In this document: piece after piece, positions 1 to 7,809 of the stretch
Numbering within the stretch: position 1 is the first letter of the stretch
Layout of the letters: the number at the start of each line of letters is the position of its first letter
Assembly: GCA_023259175.1 (NCBI GenBank)
Contig: JAHFQV010000029.1
Location: forward strand, 1-39,951
DNA from: Oxalobacteraceae bacterium
Lineage (GTDB): Bacteria; Pseudomonadota; Gammaproteobacteria; Burkholderiales; Burkholderiaceae_D
DNA: 39,951 nucleotides
Reading direction: 5' to 3'
The notes under the pieces: generated by a model
What the model saw: only the letters and a program-made list of their open reading frames with translations
Told to the model about the DNA's origin: nothing
The model's database searches: none
Made by a program: the position numbers and the translations under genes

Positions 1-95
1 CCCGTATCTTCCCGACCAAAAAGCAAATAGACTGCCAGAAAAAGCACGGCACACAAGGCTGCAATCAAGAGCAATTGCTTTTGTTTTCGATTCAT
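1..95 (-). CDS. Small membrane protein, N-terminus only (cut by window edge)
   Basis: Reading leftwards from an ATG at 95 gives about 31 residues with no stop before the edge. The N-terminus is basic (MNRKQKQ), followed by a hydrophobic stretch of about 20 residues (LLLIAALCAVLFLAVYLLF) and then a polar GRED. This is a signal anchor or single membrane segment, so the product is probably an inner-membrane or exported protein. A weak GAG lies upstream of the ATG. The gene follows metF on the same strand but lies beyond a rho-independent terminator, so it is probably a separate transcript. I do not recognise the family from this fragment. Confidence 0.5.
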   Translation of the reverse strand, partial: MNRKQKQLLLIAALCAVLFLAVYLLFGREDT

Positions 96-144
96 ATTGA
101 CTCAAATCTGGAGGATAAATTACGCGCAAAACCGCACAAGCAAA

Positions 145-166
145 AAAGCCGCTGAAACGCGGCTTT
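145..166 (-). terminator. Rho-independent terminator after metF
   Basis: An 8-bp GC-rich stem (AAAGCCGC paired with GCGGCTTT) has a 6-nt loop. Read on the minus strand it runs into TTTTTT, just after the metF stop. It closes the ahcY-holin-metF operon. Confidence 0.85.
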
Positions 167-194
167 CAATGAGCACAATACGCGACACGATACG

Positions 195-1022
195 CTACAC
201 CAAACGCTGCCAAATCGCTGTTGTCGCAGCAGCTTGATTGAGCGAATAAAAATGCAAACCTGGCGCACCACCGGCGAGCAAACGTTCGCACATCGCGGTG
301 ACCACATCGAGGCCAAAGGCTTTGATAGAGGCGCTATCGTCCCCAAAACTTTGAAGTTTCAATCGTAGCCAACGCGGGATTTCTGCGCCGCACATTTCCG
401 AGAAGCGCATCAGTTGACTGCTATTGGTAATGGGCATAATGCCTGCAACTATCGGCGCATCGACACCCGCTTTTTGCGCCAACTCGACAAACTGAAAGTA
501 AGCATCCGCATTATAAAAATACTGCGTGATCGCTGCGTTCGCCCCTGCTTTCATCTTGCGTACAAAACTCTGTAAATCGTCTTGTGGTGAACGCGCTTGC
601 GGATGCATTTCGGGATACGCCGCCACTTCGATATGGAACCAGTCACCAGTTTCTGCGCGTATAAATTCAACGAGCTCATTGGCATAGCGAAATTCACCGC
701 CCATCCCATAGCCACTTGGCAAATCGCCACGTAAAGCAACCAAACGACGAATATCGTGATCCTGGTAAGTCTTTAAAATTTGACGTATCGAATCACGCGT
801 TCCACCGACACAGGACAGATGGGGTGCAGCATCGAAACCTTCTTTACGAATTTCGACGATGGTATCAAGCGTACCTTGCTGCGTTGTGCCGCCAGCGCCA
901 AAGGTTACTGAAAAATACTTGGGCTGTAACACAGCCAATTTTGCGCGCACCACGCGCAATTTCTCCACACCTTCTGCCGTTTTTGGCGGGAAAAATTCAA
1001 TGCTGAAATTAGGTAGATTCAT
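195..1022 (-). CDS. metF: 5,10-methylenetetrahydrofolate reductase
   Basis: The 275-residue protein is the normal length for bacterial MetF, a cytoplasmic flavoprotein that reduces methylenetetrahydrofolate to 5-methyltetrahydrofolate for methionine synthesis. The family N-terminus (SIEFFPPKT) is followed by SVTFGAGG, LRGD and the C-terminal PGLHFYSLN, all hallmarks of the TIM-barrel fold. The ATG at 1022 lies inside the 3' end of the upstream membrane-protein gene (14-bp overlap) and follows a run of eight A rather than a clear Shine-Dalgarno, so translation is probably coupled. Its place downstream of ahcY fits a methyl-cycle operon: AhcY releases homocysteine and MetF makes the methyl donor that turns it back into methionine. 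The operon leader carries an SAH riboswitch, so metF probably responds to SAH too. Confidence 0.97.
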   Translation of the reverse strand: MNLPNFSIEFFPPKTAEGVEKLRVVRAKLAVLQPKYFSVTFGAGGTTQQGTLDTIVEIRKEGFDAAPHLSCVGGTRDSIRQILKTYQDHDIRRLVALRGDLPSGYGMGGEFRYANELVEFIRAETGDWFHIEVAAYPEMHPQARSPQDDLQSFVRKMKAGANAAITQYFYNADAYFQFVELAQKAGVDAPIVAGIMPITNSSQLMRFSEMCGAEIPRWLRLKLQSFGDDSASIKAFGLDVVTAMCERLLAGGAPGLHFYSLNQAAATTAIWQRLV

Positions 1023-1362
1023 TTTTTTTCAGAAGTAAAGTAGAGAGCGTCCATGAAATGATGCTATACAAAATCGCCCCTAAAACCGAAGACCAAAATC
1101 CTGCTACATGAAAGCCTTGCACCATGTTTGCAACCATCCAAAACATCAGTCCATTAATGAGTAAAATAAAAAATCCCAAGCTCAATACCGTCGCTGGCAA
1201 AGTGAGCAAAATCACGATAGGGCGAATAATCGTATTCACAAAACCCAAAACCAAAGCCACCCACAAGGCCGTCGTAAAACGATCAATGCTGATGGAATTG
1301 AGCAAATAAGGCAAGGCTAACAAGGCCGTTGCATTGATCAACCAAGTCGCAAGTAAGCGCAT
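1009..1362 (-). CDS. Holin-4-type small membrane protein (YvlD-like)
   Basis: From the ATG at 1362 this is a 117-residue, almost wholly hydrophobic protein with about four membrane segments. It resembles the family annotated 'phage holin family protein' (Phage_holin_4_2, YvlD-like), including a pattern like GFVNTIIRPIVILLTLP. I chose 1362 over an upstream in-frame start at 1410 because MRLLATWLINATALL is the usual beginning and a GGAA lies 6 nt upstream. Despite the family name there is no phage context. In many Betaproteobacteria this gene lies between ahcY and metF, as here. Its role is unknown. It ends 14 bp inside metF, which suggests translational coupling. Confidence 0.85.
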   Translation of the reverse strand: MRLLATWLINATALLALPYLLNSISIDRFTTALWVALVLGFVNTIIRPIVILLTLPATVLSLGFFILLINGLMFWMVANMVQGFHVAGFWSSVLGAILYSIISWTLSTLLLKKNEST

Positions 1363-1455
1363 GAAATTTCCAAAAAAAATGAGACGGTCAATACACCGGG
1401 ACAGATGCAACGTGGACGAAGAAAGTGCTTACAACTTTCTTCGCCCATCGAAACA

Positions 1456-2865
1456 TCAATATCTGTAATGCTCAGGCTTGTACGGTCCTTCTTTTTTCAC
1501 GCCAATATAATTGGCCTGCTCGTCTGTCAAAACGCTTAATTGCGCATTGAGTTTTTTCAATTGCAAACGCGCGACTTTTTCGTCTAAGTGCTTAGGCAAG
1601 GTATACACGCCGACCGGATACTGACTGGTATTGACGAACAATTCGATCTGCGCAATGGTTTGATTGGCGAACGAAGAACTCATCACATAGGAAGGATGCC
1701 CGGTACCGCAACCCAAATTCACTAAGCGACCTTCAGCCAATAAAATAATCCGACGACCGCTCGGGAAAATCACATGATCCACTTGTGGTTTAATATTATC
1801 CCACTGATACTGCTTGATCGAAGCGACATCGATTTCATTATCGAAATGACCGATATTGCACACGATAGCCTGATCTTTCATCTTGAGCATATGCTCGTGG
1901 CTGATGACGTGATAATTGCCCGTGGTCGTCACAAAAATGTCACCGTGCTCGCTGGCATAATCCATCGTAACGACGCGAAAACCTTCCATCGCCGCTTGCA
2001 GTGCGCAAATAGGATCAATCTCGGTCACCCACACTTGTGCGGATAAGGCGCGCATCGCTTGCGAGCAGCCTTTACCAACATCGCCATAACCCGCAATCAC
2101 CGCAACTTTACCTGCGATCATGACATCGGTTGCGCGCTTAATACCATCGACTAAAGATTCGCGACAGCCGTACAAATTGTCGAACTTGGACTTGGTCACG
2201 GAGTCATTGACATTGATTGCAGGGAAAGCGAGCTTGCCTTCTTTATGCATTTGATAGAGACGATGTACGCCCGTGGTGGTTTCTTCGGTCACGCCTTTAA
2301 TGGCGGCTAAACGTTTGGAATACCAATCAGCTTCAACTTCTAAATGTTTTTTAATCGCGTTATAGAGGCAGGTTTCTTCTTCAGAACCTGGATTATTCAA
2401 AACAGAGCGATCTTTTTCAGCGCGCGTGCCTAAATGCAAAAGCAAAGTAGCATCGCCACCATCATCTAAAATCATATTGGAATAGCCGCCGTCTTTCCAT
2501 TCAAAAATTCGGTGCGTGAAATCCCAGTATTCATCTAAATTTTCGCCTTTAAAAGCGAAAACGGGTGTGCCCCCAGCTGCGATCGCTGCCGCCGCATGGT
2601 CTTGCGTGGAATAGATATTGCAAGAAGCCCAGCGAACTTGTGCGCCGAGTGCATTTAAGGTTTCAATCAGCACGGCCGTTTGTATGGTCATGTGCAGAGA
2701 CCCGGTAATGCGTGCGCCTTTCAATGGTTGACTGGCCGCAAATTCTTCGCGTATGGCCATCAAACCTGGCATTTCTGTTTCTGCAATTTGAATTTCTTTG
2801 CGTCCCCACCCGGCTAAGCTGATGTCAGCGACGAGGTAGTCTGGGTTGCTAGTATGGGATGTCAT
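1456..2865 (-). CDS. ahcY: Adenosylhomocysteinase (S-adenosylhomocysteine hydrolase)
   Basis: The 469-residue NAD-dependent enzyme splits S-adenosylhomocysteine into adenosine and homocysteine, removing product inhibition of methyltransferases. Visible motifs are [14 protein letters not shown] near the N-terminus, the NAD-binding [10 protein letters not shown] (about residues 256-275) and the canonical C-terminal PYKPEHYRY. The start at 2865 ([21 protein letters not shown]) matches the family. A longer in-frame reading from 2934 would begin inside the riboswitch and is unlikely. The only good Shine-Dalgarno, AGGAGG at 2885-2890, is 19 nt from the ATG, with a small hairpin between. The gene heads the ahcY-holin-metF operon and lies directly downstream of an SAH riboswitch. 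Confidence 0.98.
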   Translation of the reverse strand: MTSHTSNPDYLVADISLAGWGRKEIQIAETEMPGLMAIREEFAASQPLKGARITGSLHMTIQTAVLIETLNALGAQVRWASCNIYSTQDHAAAAIAAGGTPVFAFKGENLDEYWDFTHRIFEWKDGGYSNMILDDGGDATLLLHLGTRAEKDRSVLNNPGSEEETCLYNAIKKHLEVEADWYSKRLAAIKGVTEETTTGVHRLYQMHKEGKLAFPAINVNDSVTKSKFDNLYGCRESLVDGIKRATDVMIAGKVAVIAGYGDVGKGCSQAMRALSAQVWVTEIDPICALQAAMEGFRVVTMDYASEHGDIFVTTTGNYHVISHEHMLKMKDQAIVCNIGHFDNEIDVASIKQYQWDNIKPQVDHVIFPSGRRIILLAEGRLVNLGCGTGHPSYVMSSSFANQTIAQIELFVNTSQYPVGVYTLPKHLDEKVARLQLKKLNAQLSVLTDEQANYIGVKKEGPYKPEHYRY

Positions 2866-2871
2866 GATCGT

Positions 2872-2890
2872 GGCGTTCTCACGCCCTCCT
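2872..2890 (-). promoter_or_regulatory. Shine-Dalgarno of ahcY with hairpin spacer
   Basis: AGGAGG (2885-2890) is separated from the ATG at 2865 by 19 nt. Most of this gap can fold as GGCGT-GAGA-ACGCC (2872-2885), a 5-bp stem capped by a GNRA tetraloop. Folding would shorten the effective spacing to about 6 nt. The stem shares one G with the Shine-Dalgarno. Confidence 0.6.
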
Positions 2891-2908
2891 TTCGTATGAA
2901 AAAAGTAA

Positions 2909-3019
2909 CGTGAGCGCAGTTGCGGTAAGTACACCGAAAAATTAATCGGTGACTCGCGAAATCCAAGCCTGGCAGAAAAGTGTATTTCCTAATATTCCCG
3001 TCGCAGCGCTCCTTGGAGA
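2909..3019 (-). promoter_or_regulatory. SAH riboswitch in the ahcY leader
   Basis: On the minus strand the leader shows the SAH aptamer architecture. P1 pairs TCCAAG (3012-3017) with CTTGGA (2962-2967). The conserved core GGAGCGCTGCGAC and GCCAGGC flank the P1/P2 region. An optional hairpin pairs CACCGA with TCGGTG (2946-2951 with 2932-2937). The pseudoknot pairs GAGCGC (3006-3011) with GCGCTC (2912-2917). These elements and spacings match the SAH riboswitch family known upstream of ahcY in Betaproteobacteria such as Ralstonia, where SAH raises expression. It begins a few bases from the predicted transcription start. Confidence 0.94.
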
Positions 3020-3025
3020 CTTTGC

Positions 3026-3031
3026 AGTATA
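3026..3031 (-). promoter_or_regulatory. Likely -10 element of the ahcY operon promoter
   Basis: TATACT on the minus strand lies about 7 nt upstream of the first riboswitch base pair, so transcription would start almost exactly at the aptamer. No good -35 is visible; the best is a TTCGCT-like sequence 18 nt upstream. Confidence 0.55.
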
Positions 3032-3101
3032 GCGCAAAAAAATCAAAAAAGCGAAATCGCTCTTTTCAAATCGCTGCCCATAAGGAGCCTCGCTCATTTT
3101 T

Positions 3102-3644
3102 TTAAAGTCCGTCAAATTGGCAAACTTTAAAAATTGGTAGGCCTGTCGCTTCGACCAAACGCGAGCCGCCCAACTCCGGTAAATCCACAATCACAGCGCC
3201 TTCCACCACCGTCGCGCCTAAGCGCTCTAGCAATTTTTTACCCGCCATCATTGTCCCACCGGTGGCGATTAAATCATCGACCAATAAAACCCGATCGCCC
3301 TTTTTGCAAGCGTCGGTATGCATTTCAACGGTCGCGCTACCATATTCCAACTCGTATGGTTCTGACACAGTCGCAAAGGGTAATTTGCCCTTTTTGCGTA
3401 TAGGAACAAAACCTAAATTCAATTCATACGCCAGAACCGAGCCGACGATAAAGCCACGCGCATCGATCCCCGCCACCAAATCTAATTTTGCATCCATATA
3501 GCGATGCACAAACACATCCATCAAAACTCGAAAGGTTTTAGGGTTTTGCAGTAAGGGCGTAATGTCACGAAACTGCACCCCAGCGTGCGGCCAATCGGGT
3601 ACCGTGCGTATATGCAGTTTCATATAGTCGCTCACGTTGCGCAT
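3102..3644 (-). CDS. apt: Adenine phosphoribosyltransferase
   Basis: This 180-residue cytoplasmic purine-salvage enzyme condenses adenine with PRPP to give AMP. It has the family opening ([21 protein letters not shown]), the AGIDARGF segment and the PRPP-binding motif [13 protein letters not shown] at about residues 119-131. I chose the ATG at 3644 because GAGG lies 9 nt upstream; an in-frame TTG at 3659 overlaps that Shine-Dalgarno. The gene lies 24 bp downstream of the antiporter gene and is probably co-transcribed with it. Apt and AhcY are linked in purine recycling: AhcY releases adenosine while Apt recovers adenine. The two genes are not in the same transcript, because ahcY has its own promoter and riboswitch. 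Confidence 0.97.
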   Translation of the reverse strand: MRNVSDYMKLHIRTVPDWPHAGVQFRDITPLLQNPKTFRVLMDVFVHRYMDAKLDLVAGIDARGFIVGSVLAYELNLGFVPIRKKGKLPFATVSEPYELEYGSATVEMHTDACKKGDRVLLVDDLIATGGTMMAGKKLLERLGATVVEGAVIVDLPELGGSRLVEATGLPIFKVCQFDGL

Positions 3645-3668
3645 AGTTGATTTCCTCAATATCTTGGA

Positions 3669-5663
3669 TTAACGTTGATGCAAACGTGATTCAGCGCGAG
3701 CGACACCTTCGGCCGTACCGCGTAGCACGATCACATCTCCCACTTGAATAATCAAAGTTGCCACTGGATCGAGTCGATTTTTACCACGTCGAAGCGACGA
3801 AACATCGACCTCGAATTGACTCAATTCTATTGATTCCAAAGTCTGCTCCACCACTGAAACCCCTTCTTCAATCACGACCGAATGCAAACGAATTTGTAAA
3901 TGCTCCGTGTTATCGACCGCATCACTCACGCCATGAAAAAATCCGCGCAATGCCGAGTAACGCGCATCCCGCGCCGTCTGTACCGTATGCAGCACGCGCC
4001 GCAAAGGCACGCCCAACATGACCAGTGCATGCGAGGCGAGCATCAAGCTGCCTTCCATTAAATCGGGCACGACTTCAGTCGCGCCAGCGGCGCGCAAACG
4101 CTCCAAATCACTATCGTCATGACTTCTAACAATCACCGGCAAGCTAGGGTTAAGCTCATGCGCCAAACGCAAAATCTTAAGCGCAGATGGCGTGTTGTTA
4201 TAGGTGATCACCAACGCCGCTGCACGATGGATGCCGACGGCGGTTAGACTCTCGCGCCGACCTGCATCGCCGTAAGACACATTTGCGCCCGCAATCTGGG
4301 CTTCGCGTATCCGATCTGGGTCGAGATCGAGCGCGTGATAATCAATTTTTTCTTCCGATAAAAGGTGTGCTAAATTTTGTCCACTACGACCAAAACCAGC
4401 AATGATGACATGGCGCTTGGTTTGCATGGTGCGGGCGGCTATTTGGGTCAACGCCAGAGATTGCAACATCCATTCAGTCGAAGAAAACTGCAAAGCAATG
4501 GCATCGGATTTTGCCAAGATAAACGGTGAGGCCAGCATCGATAAAACCATCGATGCCAATATGAGTTGCAACAAAAGCGGATCGATCATGTTCAATGCAC
4601 CCGCTTGATTGAGCAAAACAAAGCCGAACTCACCGGCCTGCGCCAAGCCCAAACCCGTACGCAATGCAACACCTGTCGGACAAGAAAACAATCGTGCCAA
4701 GCCAAATATCAAGGCAAACTTCACCAGCACAGGTACGATCAACAGCAAAACAATAAGCCAGCCAAACTCAAGGAGCAAACCGACATTGAGCAGCATACCT
4801 ATGCTCACAAAAAACAGGCCCAACAAAACATCACGAAAAGATTTAATATCCTCTTCCACTTGATGCTTATACTCAGTCTCGGAAATTAACATGCCCGCTA
4901 CAAAAGCGCCCAAGGCTAAGGACAAGCCCGCTTTCTCAGTTAGCCACGCAGCACCCAAAGTAAACAACAAAAGATTGAGCATGAAAAGTTCTTGCGAACG
5001 GCGCTTCACCACCATTGCGAACCACATTCTGACAAAGCGTTTTCCAAGCACAAACAAGAGACTCAACATCAAAATCGCTTTACCCCCCGCAACTGCCAAA
5101 GCTTGACCGAGGTGATCTGAATTCGATGCAAAAGCAGGCACCAAAATCAAGAGCGGCACAACCGCTAAATCCTGGAATAAAAGTACGCTAATGATCTGCC
5201 GTCCATGCGCACTCTCGAGCTCCAATTTTTCGGACAACATTTTTGAAACGATGGCGGTAGACGACATCGCCAAGGCCCCACCTAAGGCCAAGGATGCACG
5301 CCAATCCATCGCAAAATATTGGGGCAAGACCCAAGCGGCCAATTGAATACCCAACATCGCCAAAACGATCGTGGCCGCAACCTGGACAAAACCCAGGCCG
5401 AACACGGCCTTGCGCATGGAGAGTAATTTTTGCAAAGAGAATTCAAGGCCAATTGAAAACATCAAAAAAACCACGCCTAATTCGGCGAGTTGCTGGGTAC
5501 TAGCACTTTCCTTCGCCCAGCCCATACCATAAGGGCCGATCACGATGCCGACCGCGAGATAACCTAGCATAGGCGGCAAATTCAAAAAACGAATAGCCAC
5601 CACGCCAAGGACAGCGGAACTTAATAAGAGGAGGGTTGTATCGAGCGCATTCATGTACACCAT
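3669..5663 (-). CDS. CPA2/Kef-type monovalent cation:proton antiporter with RCK domain
   Basis: The 664-residue inner-membrane protein has an N-terminal antiporter domain of about 12 membrane segments (residues 1-390; PPMLGYLAVGIVIGP, FLMFSIGLEFS and GMLISETEYKHQVEEDIKSFRDVLLGLFFVSIGM are typical of KefB/KefC). A Rossmann-type RCK/TrkA-N domain follows (IIAGFGRSGQNLAHLL, about residues 415-535), then a TrkA-C-like domain near the C-terminus (DVIVLRGT). Such proteins exchange K+ or Na+ for H+ and may be gated by glutathione adducts or nucleotides; the substrate cannot be read from sequence. The start may be 5663 or the second ATG at 5654; neither has a strong Shine-Dalgarno. No kefF/kefG-like partner is visible nearby. 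Confidence 0.92.
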   Translation of the reverse strand: MVYMNALDTTLLLLSSAVLGVVAIRFLNLPPMLGYLAVGIVIGPYGMGWAKESASTQQLAELGVVFLMFSIGLEFSLQKLLSMRKAVFGLGFVQVAATIVLAMLGIQLAAWVLPQYFAMDWRASLALGGALAMSSTAIVSKMLSEKLELESAHGRQIISVLLFQDLAVVPLLILVPAFASNSDHLGQALAVAGGKAILMLSLLFVLGKRFVRMWFAMVVKRRSQELFMLNLLLFTLGAAWLTEKAGLSLALGAFVAGMLISETEYKHQVEEDIKSFRDVLLGLFFVSIGMLLNVGLLLEFGWLIVLLLIVPVLVKFALIFGLARLFSCPTGVALRTGLGLAQAGEFGFVLLNQAGALNMIDPLLLQLILASMVLSMLASPFILAKSDAIALQFSSTEWMLQSLALTQIAARTMQTKRHVIIAGFGRSGQNLAHLLSEEKIDYHALDLDPDRIREAQIAGANVSYGDAGRRESLTAVGIHRAAALVITYNNTPSALKILRLAHELNPSLPVIVRSHDDSDLERLRAAGATEVVPDLMEGSLMLASHALVMLGVPLRRVLHTVQTARDARYSALRGFFHGVSDAVDNTEHLQIRLHSVVIEEGVSVVEQTLESIELSQFEVDVSSLRRGKNRLDPVATLIIQVGDVIVLRGTAEGVARAESRLHQR

Positions 5664-5726
5664 TATTACCGATTTTGATCTCGAAAATTACGTGTGTGCA
5701 AAATGTTTTGAGGACTTAGAGACAAA

Positions 5727-5757
5727 CACGGCGTTTGCGATTAACGCAAACGTCGTG
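5727..5757 (-). terminator. Hairpin terminator after the polytopic membrane protein gene
   Basis: A 13-bp stem with one G-T pair (CACGGCGTTTGCG with CGCAAACGTCGTG) and a 5-nt loop is followed on the minus strand by TTTGTCTCT. It lies 18 bp past the stop at 5775 and probably separates that gene from the antiporter-apt transcript. Confidence 0.75.
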
Positions 5758-5774
5758 GCGAGTGTGAAAGCGAA

Positions 5775-6584
5775 TTATTGGGTGATGTAAATTTCGCGAT
5801 AGGCGGCGTAGAAGGCACCGATCAAAACTGGCCCCAAAACAAACCAGCCCAAAAAGATAGGAATCGTCGCAAAAATCGCAAATATCATATAGAGCAGCAT
5901 GTATAAGATAAATACAAACCAATTTTTAAACGCACCGCGCAATCCCATTTTCAATGCATCAAAAGGGGCGACGTCATGCAATACGATCAAAGTAGGGCCG
6001 AACCACATCGCCATCATAATGGGCACGAAGGCCAACATGGCGATCAAAAAACACAGGGCCATCGTGCCTATTCCCATTCCCAACAATGCAGCGGAAGGAT
6101 GTCCACCTGCAAACATACCGGAAATTGCGGCACCTCCGACAGACATTGCCACGACGATTAAAACGACAATGCCAATGACAATATAAAACGCTAGCGAAAG
6201 CAAACCAAATAAAGCCAGAGCGCCCCCGTTTTTTCCAAAACCTTGGAATAAATGGTCAATACCGACTGCTTGCCCTCGCCGCTGTGCCTCACAAGCGAGC
6301 ATCAATCCGGCAAAAAATATTGGCCCCAAAAAGATATTTATGATGGAGCCCAAAAAAGGGATCATACCGACTACTAGAGTGATCACAATAAAAAGCACTA
6401 CCAAACCTATCCAAATACCTGGCGAAGCTTTAAATTGATCAAAGCCTTTCGAATACCAAGTAAATGCGCTGCCTAAGGAGACGCTATTGGCATCAGGATT
6501 AAAAATTTCATTGTCACTTTGTTCTAAACGTTCACTCGGAGGGAGTGAATTAGACTGCCCTGGTTCTGTTGCATATGGATTCAT
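5775..6584 (-). CDS. Polytopic membrane protein, BPSS1780-like
   Basis: The 269-residue protein has a polar, disordered N-terminal tail of about 40 residues (Pro-, Ser- and Gln-rich), then about five to six membrane segments rich in Ile, Val, Gly and Ala. It carries paired patterns such as LGSAFTWYSKGFDQFKASPGIWIG near the start and FDALKMGLRGAFKNW later, as in the conserved but uncharacterised 'BPSS1780 family membrane protein' of Burkholderiales. The two amphipathic segments suggest an internal duplication. No catalytic motif is visible. It is transcribed away from kdsD across a 181-bp shared upstream region and ends at its own terminator, so it is probably monocistronic. Function unknown. 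Confidence 0.8.
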   Translation of the reverse strand: MNPYATEPGQSNSLPPSERLEQSDNEIFNPDANSVSLGSAFTWYSKGFDQFKASPGIWIGLVVLFIVITLVVGMIPFLGSIINIFLGPIFFAGLMLACEAQRRGQAVGIDHLFQGFGKNGGALALFGLLSLAFYIVIGIVVLIVVAMSVGGAAISGMFAGGHPSAALLGMGIGTMALCFLIAMLAFVPIMMAMWFGPTLIVLHDVAPFDALKMGLRGAFKNWFVFILYMLLYMIFAIFATIPIFLGWFVLGPVLIGAFYAAYREIYITQ

Positions 6585-6634
6585 TTTATTTTTACTTTCA
6601 TGACTTGGTGGACGGAATACTTAAATACCTAATA

Positions 6635-6692
6635 AGCGGTTTTTCATGATGCATTCCCATGATTGCATTCTTTAACAGAAAATGAAACCGCT
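6635..6692. repeat. Inverted and direct repeats in the kdsD divergent intergenic region
   Basis: AGCGGTTT (6635-6642) is inverted as AAACCGCT (6685-6692). Inside the 42-nt loop a 13-bp unit is repeated in tandem: CATGATGCATTCC then CATGATTGCATTCT (6645-6671). The layout suggests a regulator site between two divergent genes, but no known operator is recognised. Confidence 0.5.
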
Positions 6693-6730
6693 AGAACAAA
6701 AATATCAAACTTAAGTTTCCACTGGCAGGG

Positions 6731-6759
6731 TTCTTGCTTGTCGGTATTTAGTTTATACT
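6731..6759 (+). promoter_or_regulatory. Predicted promoter of the kdsD-lpt operon
   Basis: TATACT (6754-6759) has a poor -35 candidate, TTCTTG (6731-6736), at 17-nt spacing. Transcription would start at about 6765-6766, at or next to the A of the kdsD ATG, implying a leaderless or near-leaderless mRNA. Confidence 0.45.
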
Positions 6760-6765
6760 CCGTGC

Positions 6766-7809
6766 ATGAACACATTCAATCTTCTCCATGATGTCGCCGA
6801 CACGGCTACACGGCTCAGTGCTGAGGCGACGACCAGTCATGCGCTGAACTTGGCGCTTGAAACCTTACAAATCGAAAGCGATGCCATCTTAAATTTACGA
6901 ACTCGCCTTGCCCAAGCCGATGCGCTTGGATTCACGCAGGCGATGGATCTTATCTTGGGATGTCATGGTCGCGTCGTTGTCTCGGGCATCGGCAAGTCGG
7001 GGCATATTGCGCGCAAAATTGCCGCGACCTTTGCCTCCACCGGCACGCCTTCATTTTTTGTCCACCCTGCCGAAGCCGCCCATGGCGATTTGGGCATGGT
7101 CACACCGCAAGATGTGCTGATTGCGATTTCCTATTCCGGTGAAGCGGGCGAACTCCTTGCCATTTTGCCGATCGTCAAACGCTTTGGTGTGAAATTAATT
7201 GCCATGACAGGCAATGCCCAATCAACGCTCGCCCAATTAGCCGATGTACATTTGAGCGTACAAGTCGATAAAGAGGCCTGCACTTTGAATCTCGCCCCGA
7301 CCGCCAGTACCACGGTCACTTTGGCGCTAGGCGATGCACTGGCCGTGGCCGTGCTCGATGCACGTGGCTTTAAGGAAGAAGATTTTGCACGCTCACATCC
7401 GGGCGGCGCTTTAGGTCGCCGTTTGCTCACCCATGTCAAAGACGTGATGCGGACCGGTGATGCGATACCGCAAGTGGGTCCCGATACGCAATTAAAATCG
7501 GCCTTATTGGAAATTACGCGCAAAGGCATGGCAATGACCGCCGTGGTCGATGAGCGGCAAACGATACTGGGCGTATTTACCGATGGCGATTTACGCCGCT
7601 TGATGGAACAGGAAAGTCACTTTTCCACCTTAAAAATCGCCGATGTCATGCGCAAAAATCCGCGCAGTATTCGCCCAGAACAACTCGCAGTCGAAGCCGT
7701 CGAAATGATGGAAACCCATCGTATCAATCAACTCTTGGTGGCAGATCAAGACCATCGTCTGGTCGGCGCTTTACACATCCATGATCTGACTCGGGCGAAA
7801 GTGATATGA
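6766..7809 (+). CDS. kdsD: D-arabinose 5-phosphate isomerase
   Basis: The 347-residue cytoplasmic enzyme converts ribulose 5-phosphate to arabinose 5-phosphate, the first step towards Kdo for lipid A-core. The SIS sugar isomerase domain spans about residues 60-195 (VVVSGIGKSGHIARKIAATFASTGTPSFFVHPAEAAHGDLGM is nearly diagnostic), including a conserved His in the EAAHGDLGM region. Two CBS domains follow (about 220-275 and 290-345). The N-terminus is about 25 residues longer than in E. coli KdsD. No Shine-Dalgarno precedes the ATG and the predicted -10 is only 6 nt upstream. It overlaps kdsC by 4 bp (ATGA) and leads the LPS gene cluster. Confidence 0.97.
   Translation: MNTFNLLHDVADTATRLSAEATTSHALNLALETLQIESDAILNLRTRLAQADALGFTQAMDLILGCHGRVVVSGIGKSGHIARKIAATFASTGTPSFFVHPAEAAHGDLGMVTPQDVLIAISYSGEAGELLAILPIVKRFGVKLIAMTGNAQSTLAQLADVHLSVQVDKEACTLNLAPTASTTVTLALGDALAVAVLDARGFKEEDFARSHPGGALGRRLLTHVKDVMRTGDAIPQVGPDTQLKSALLEITRKGMAMTAVVDERQTILGVFTDGDLRRLMEQESHFSTLKIADVMRKNPRSIRPEQLAVEAVEMMETHRINQLLVADQDHRLVGALHIHDLTRAKVI

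Noticed and set aside
1009-1362. Possible prophage or lysis module from the holin-family name
   Set aside because: No endolysin, spanin or other phage gene is nearby, and this family is a common chromosomal membrane protein between ahcY and metF.
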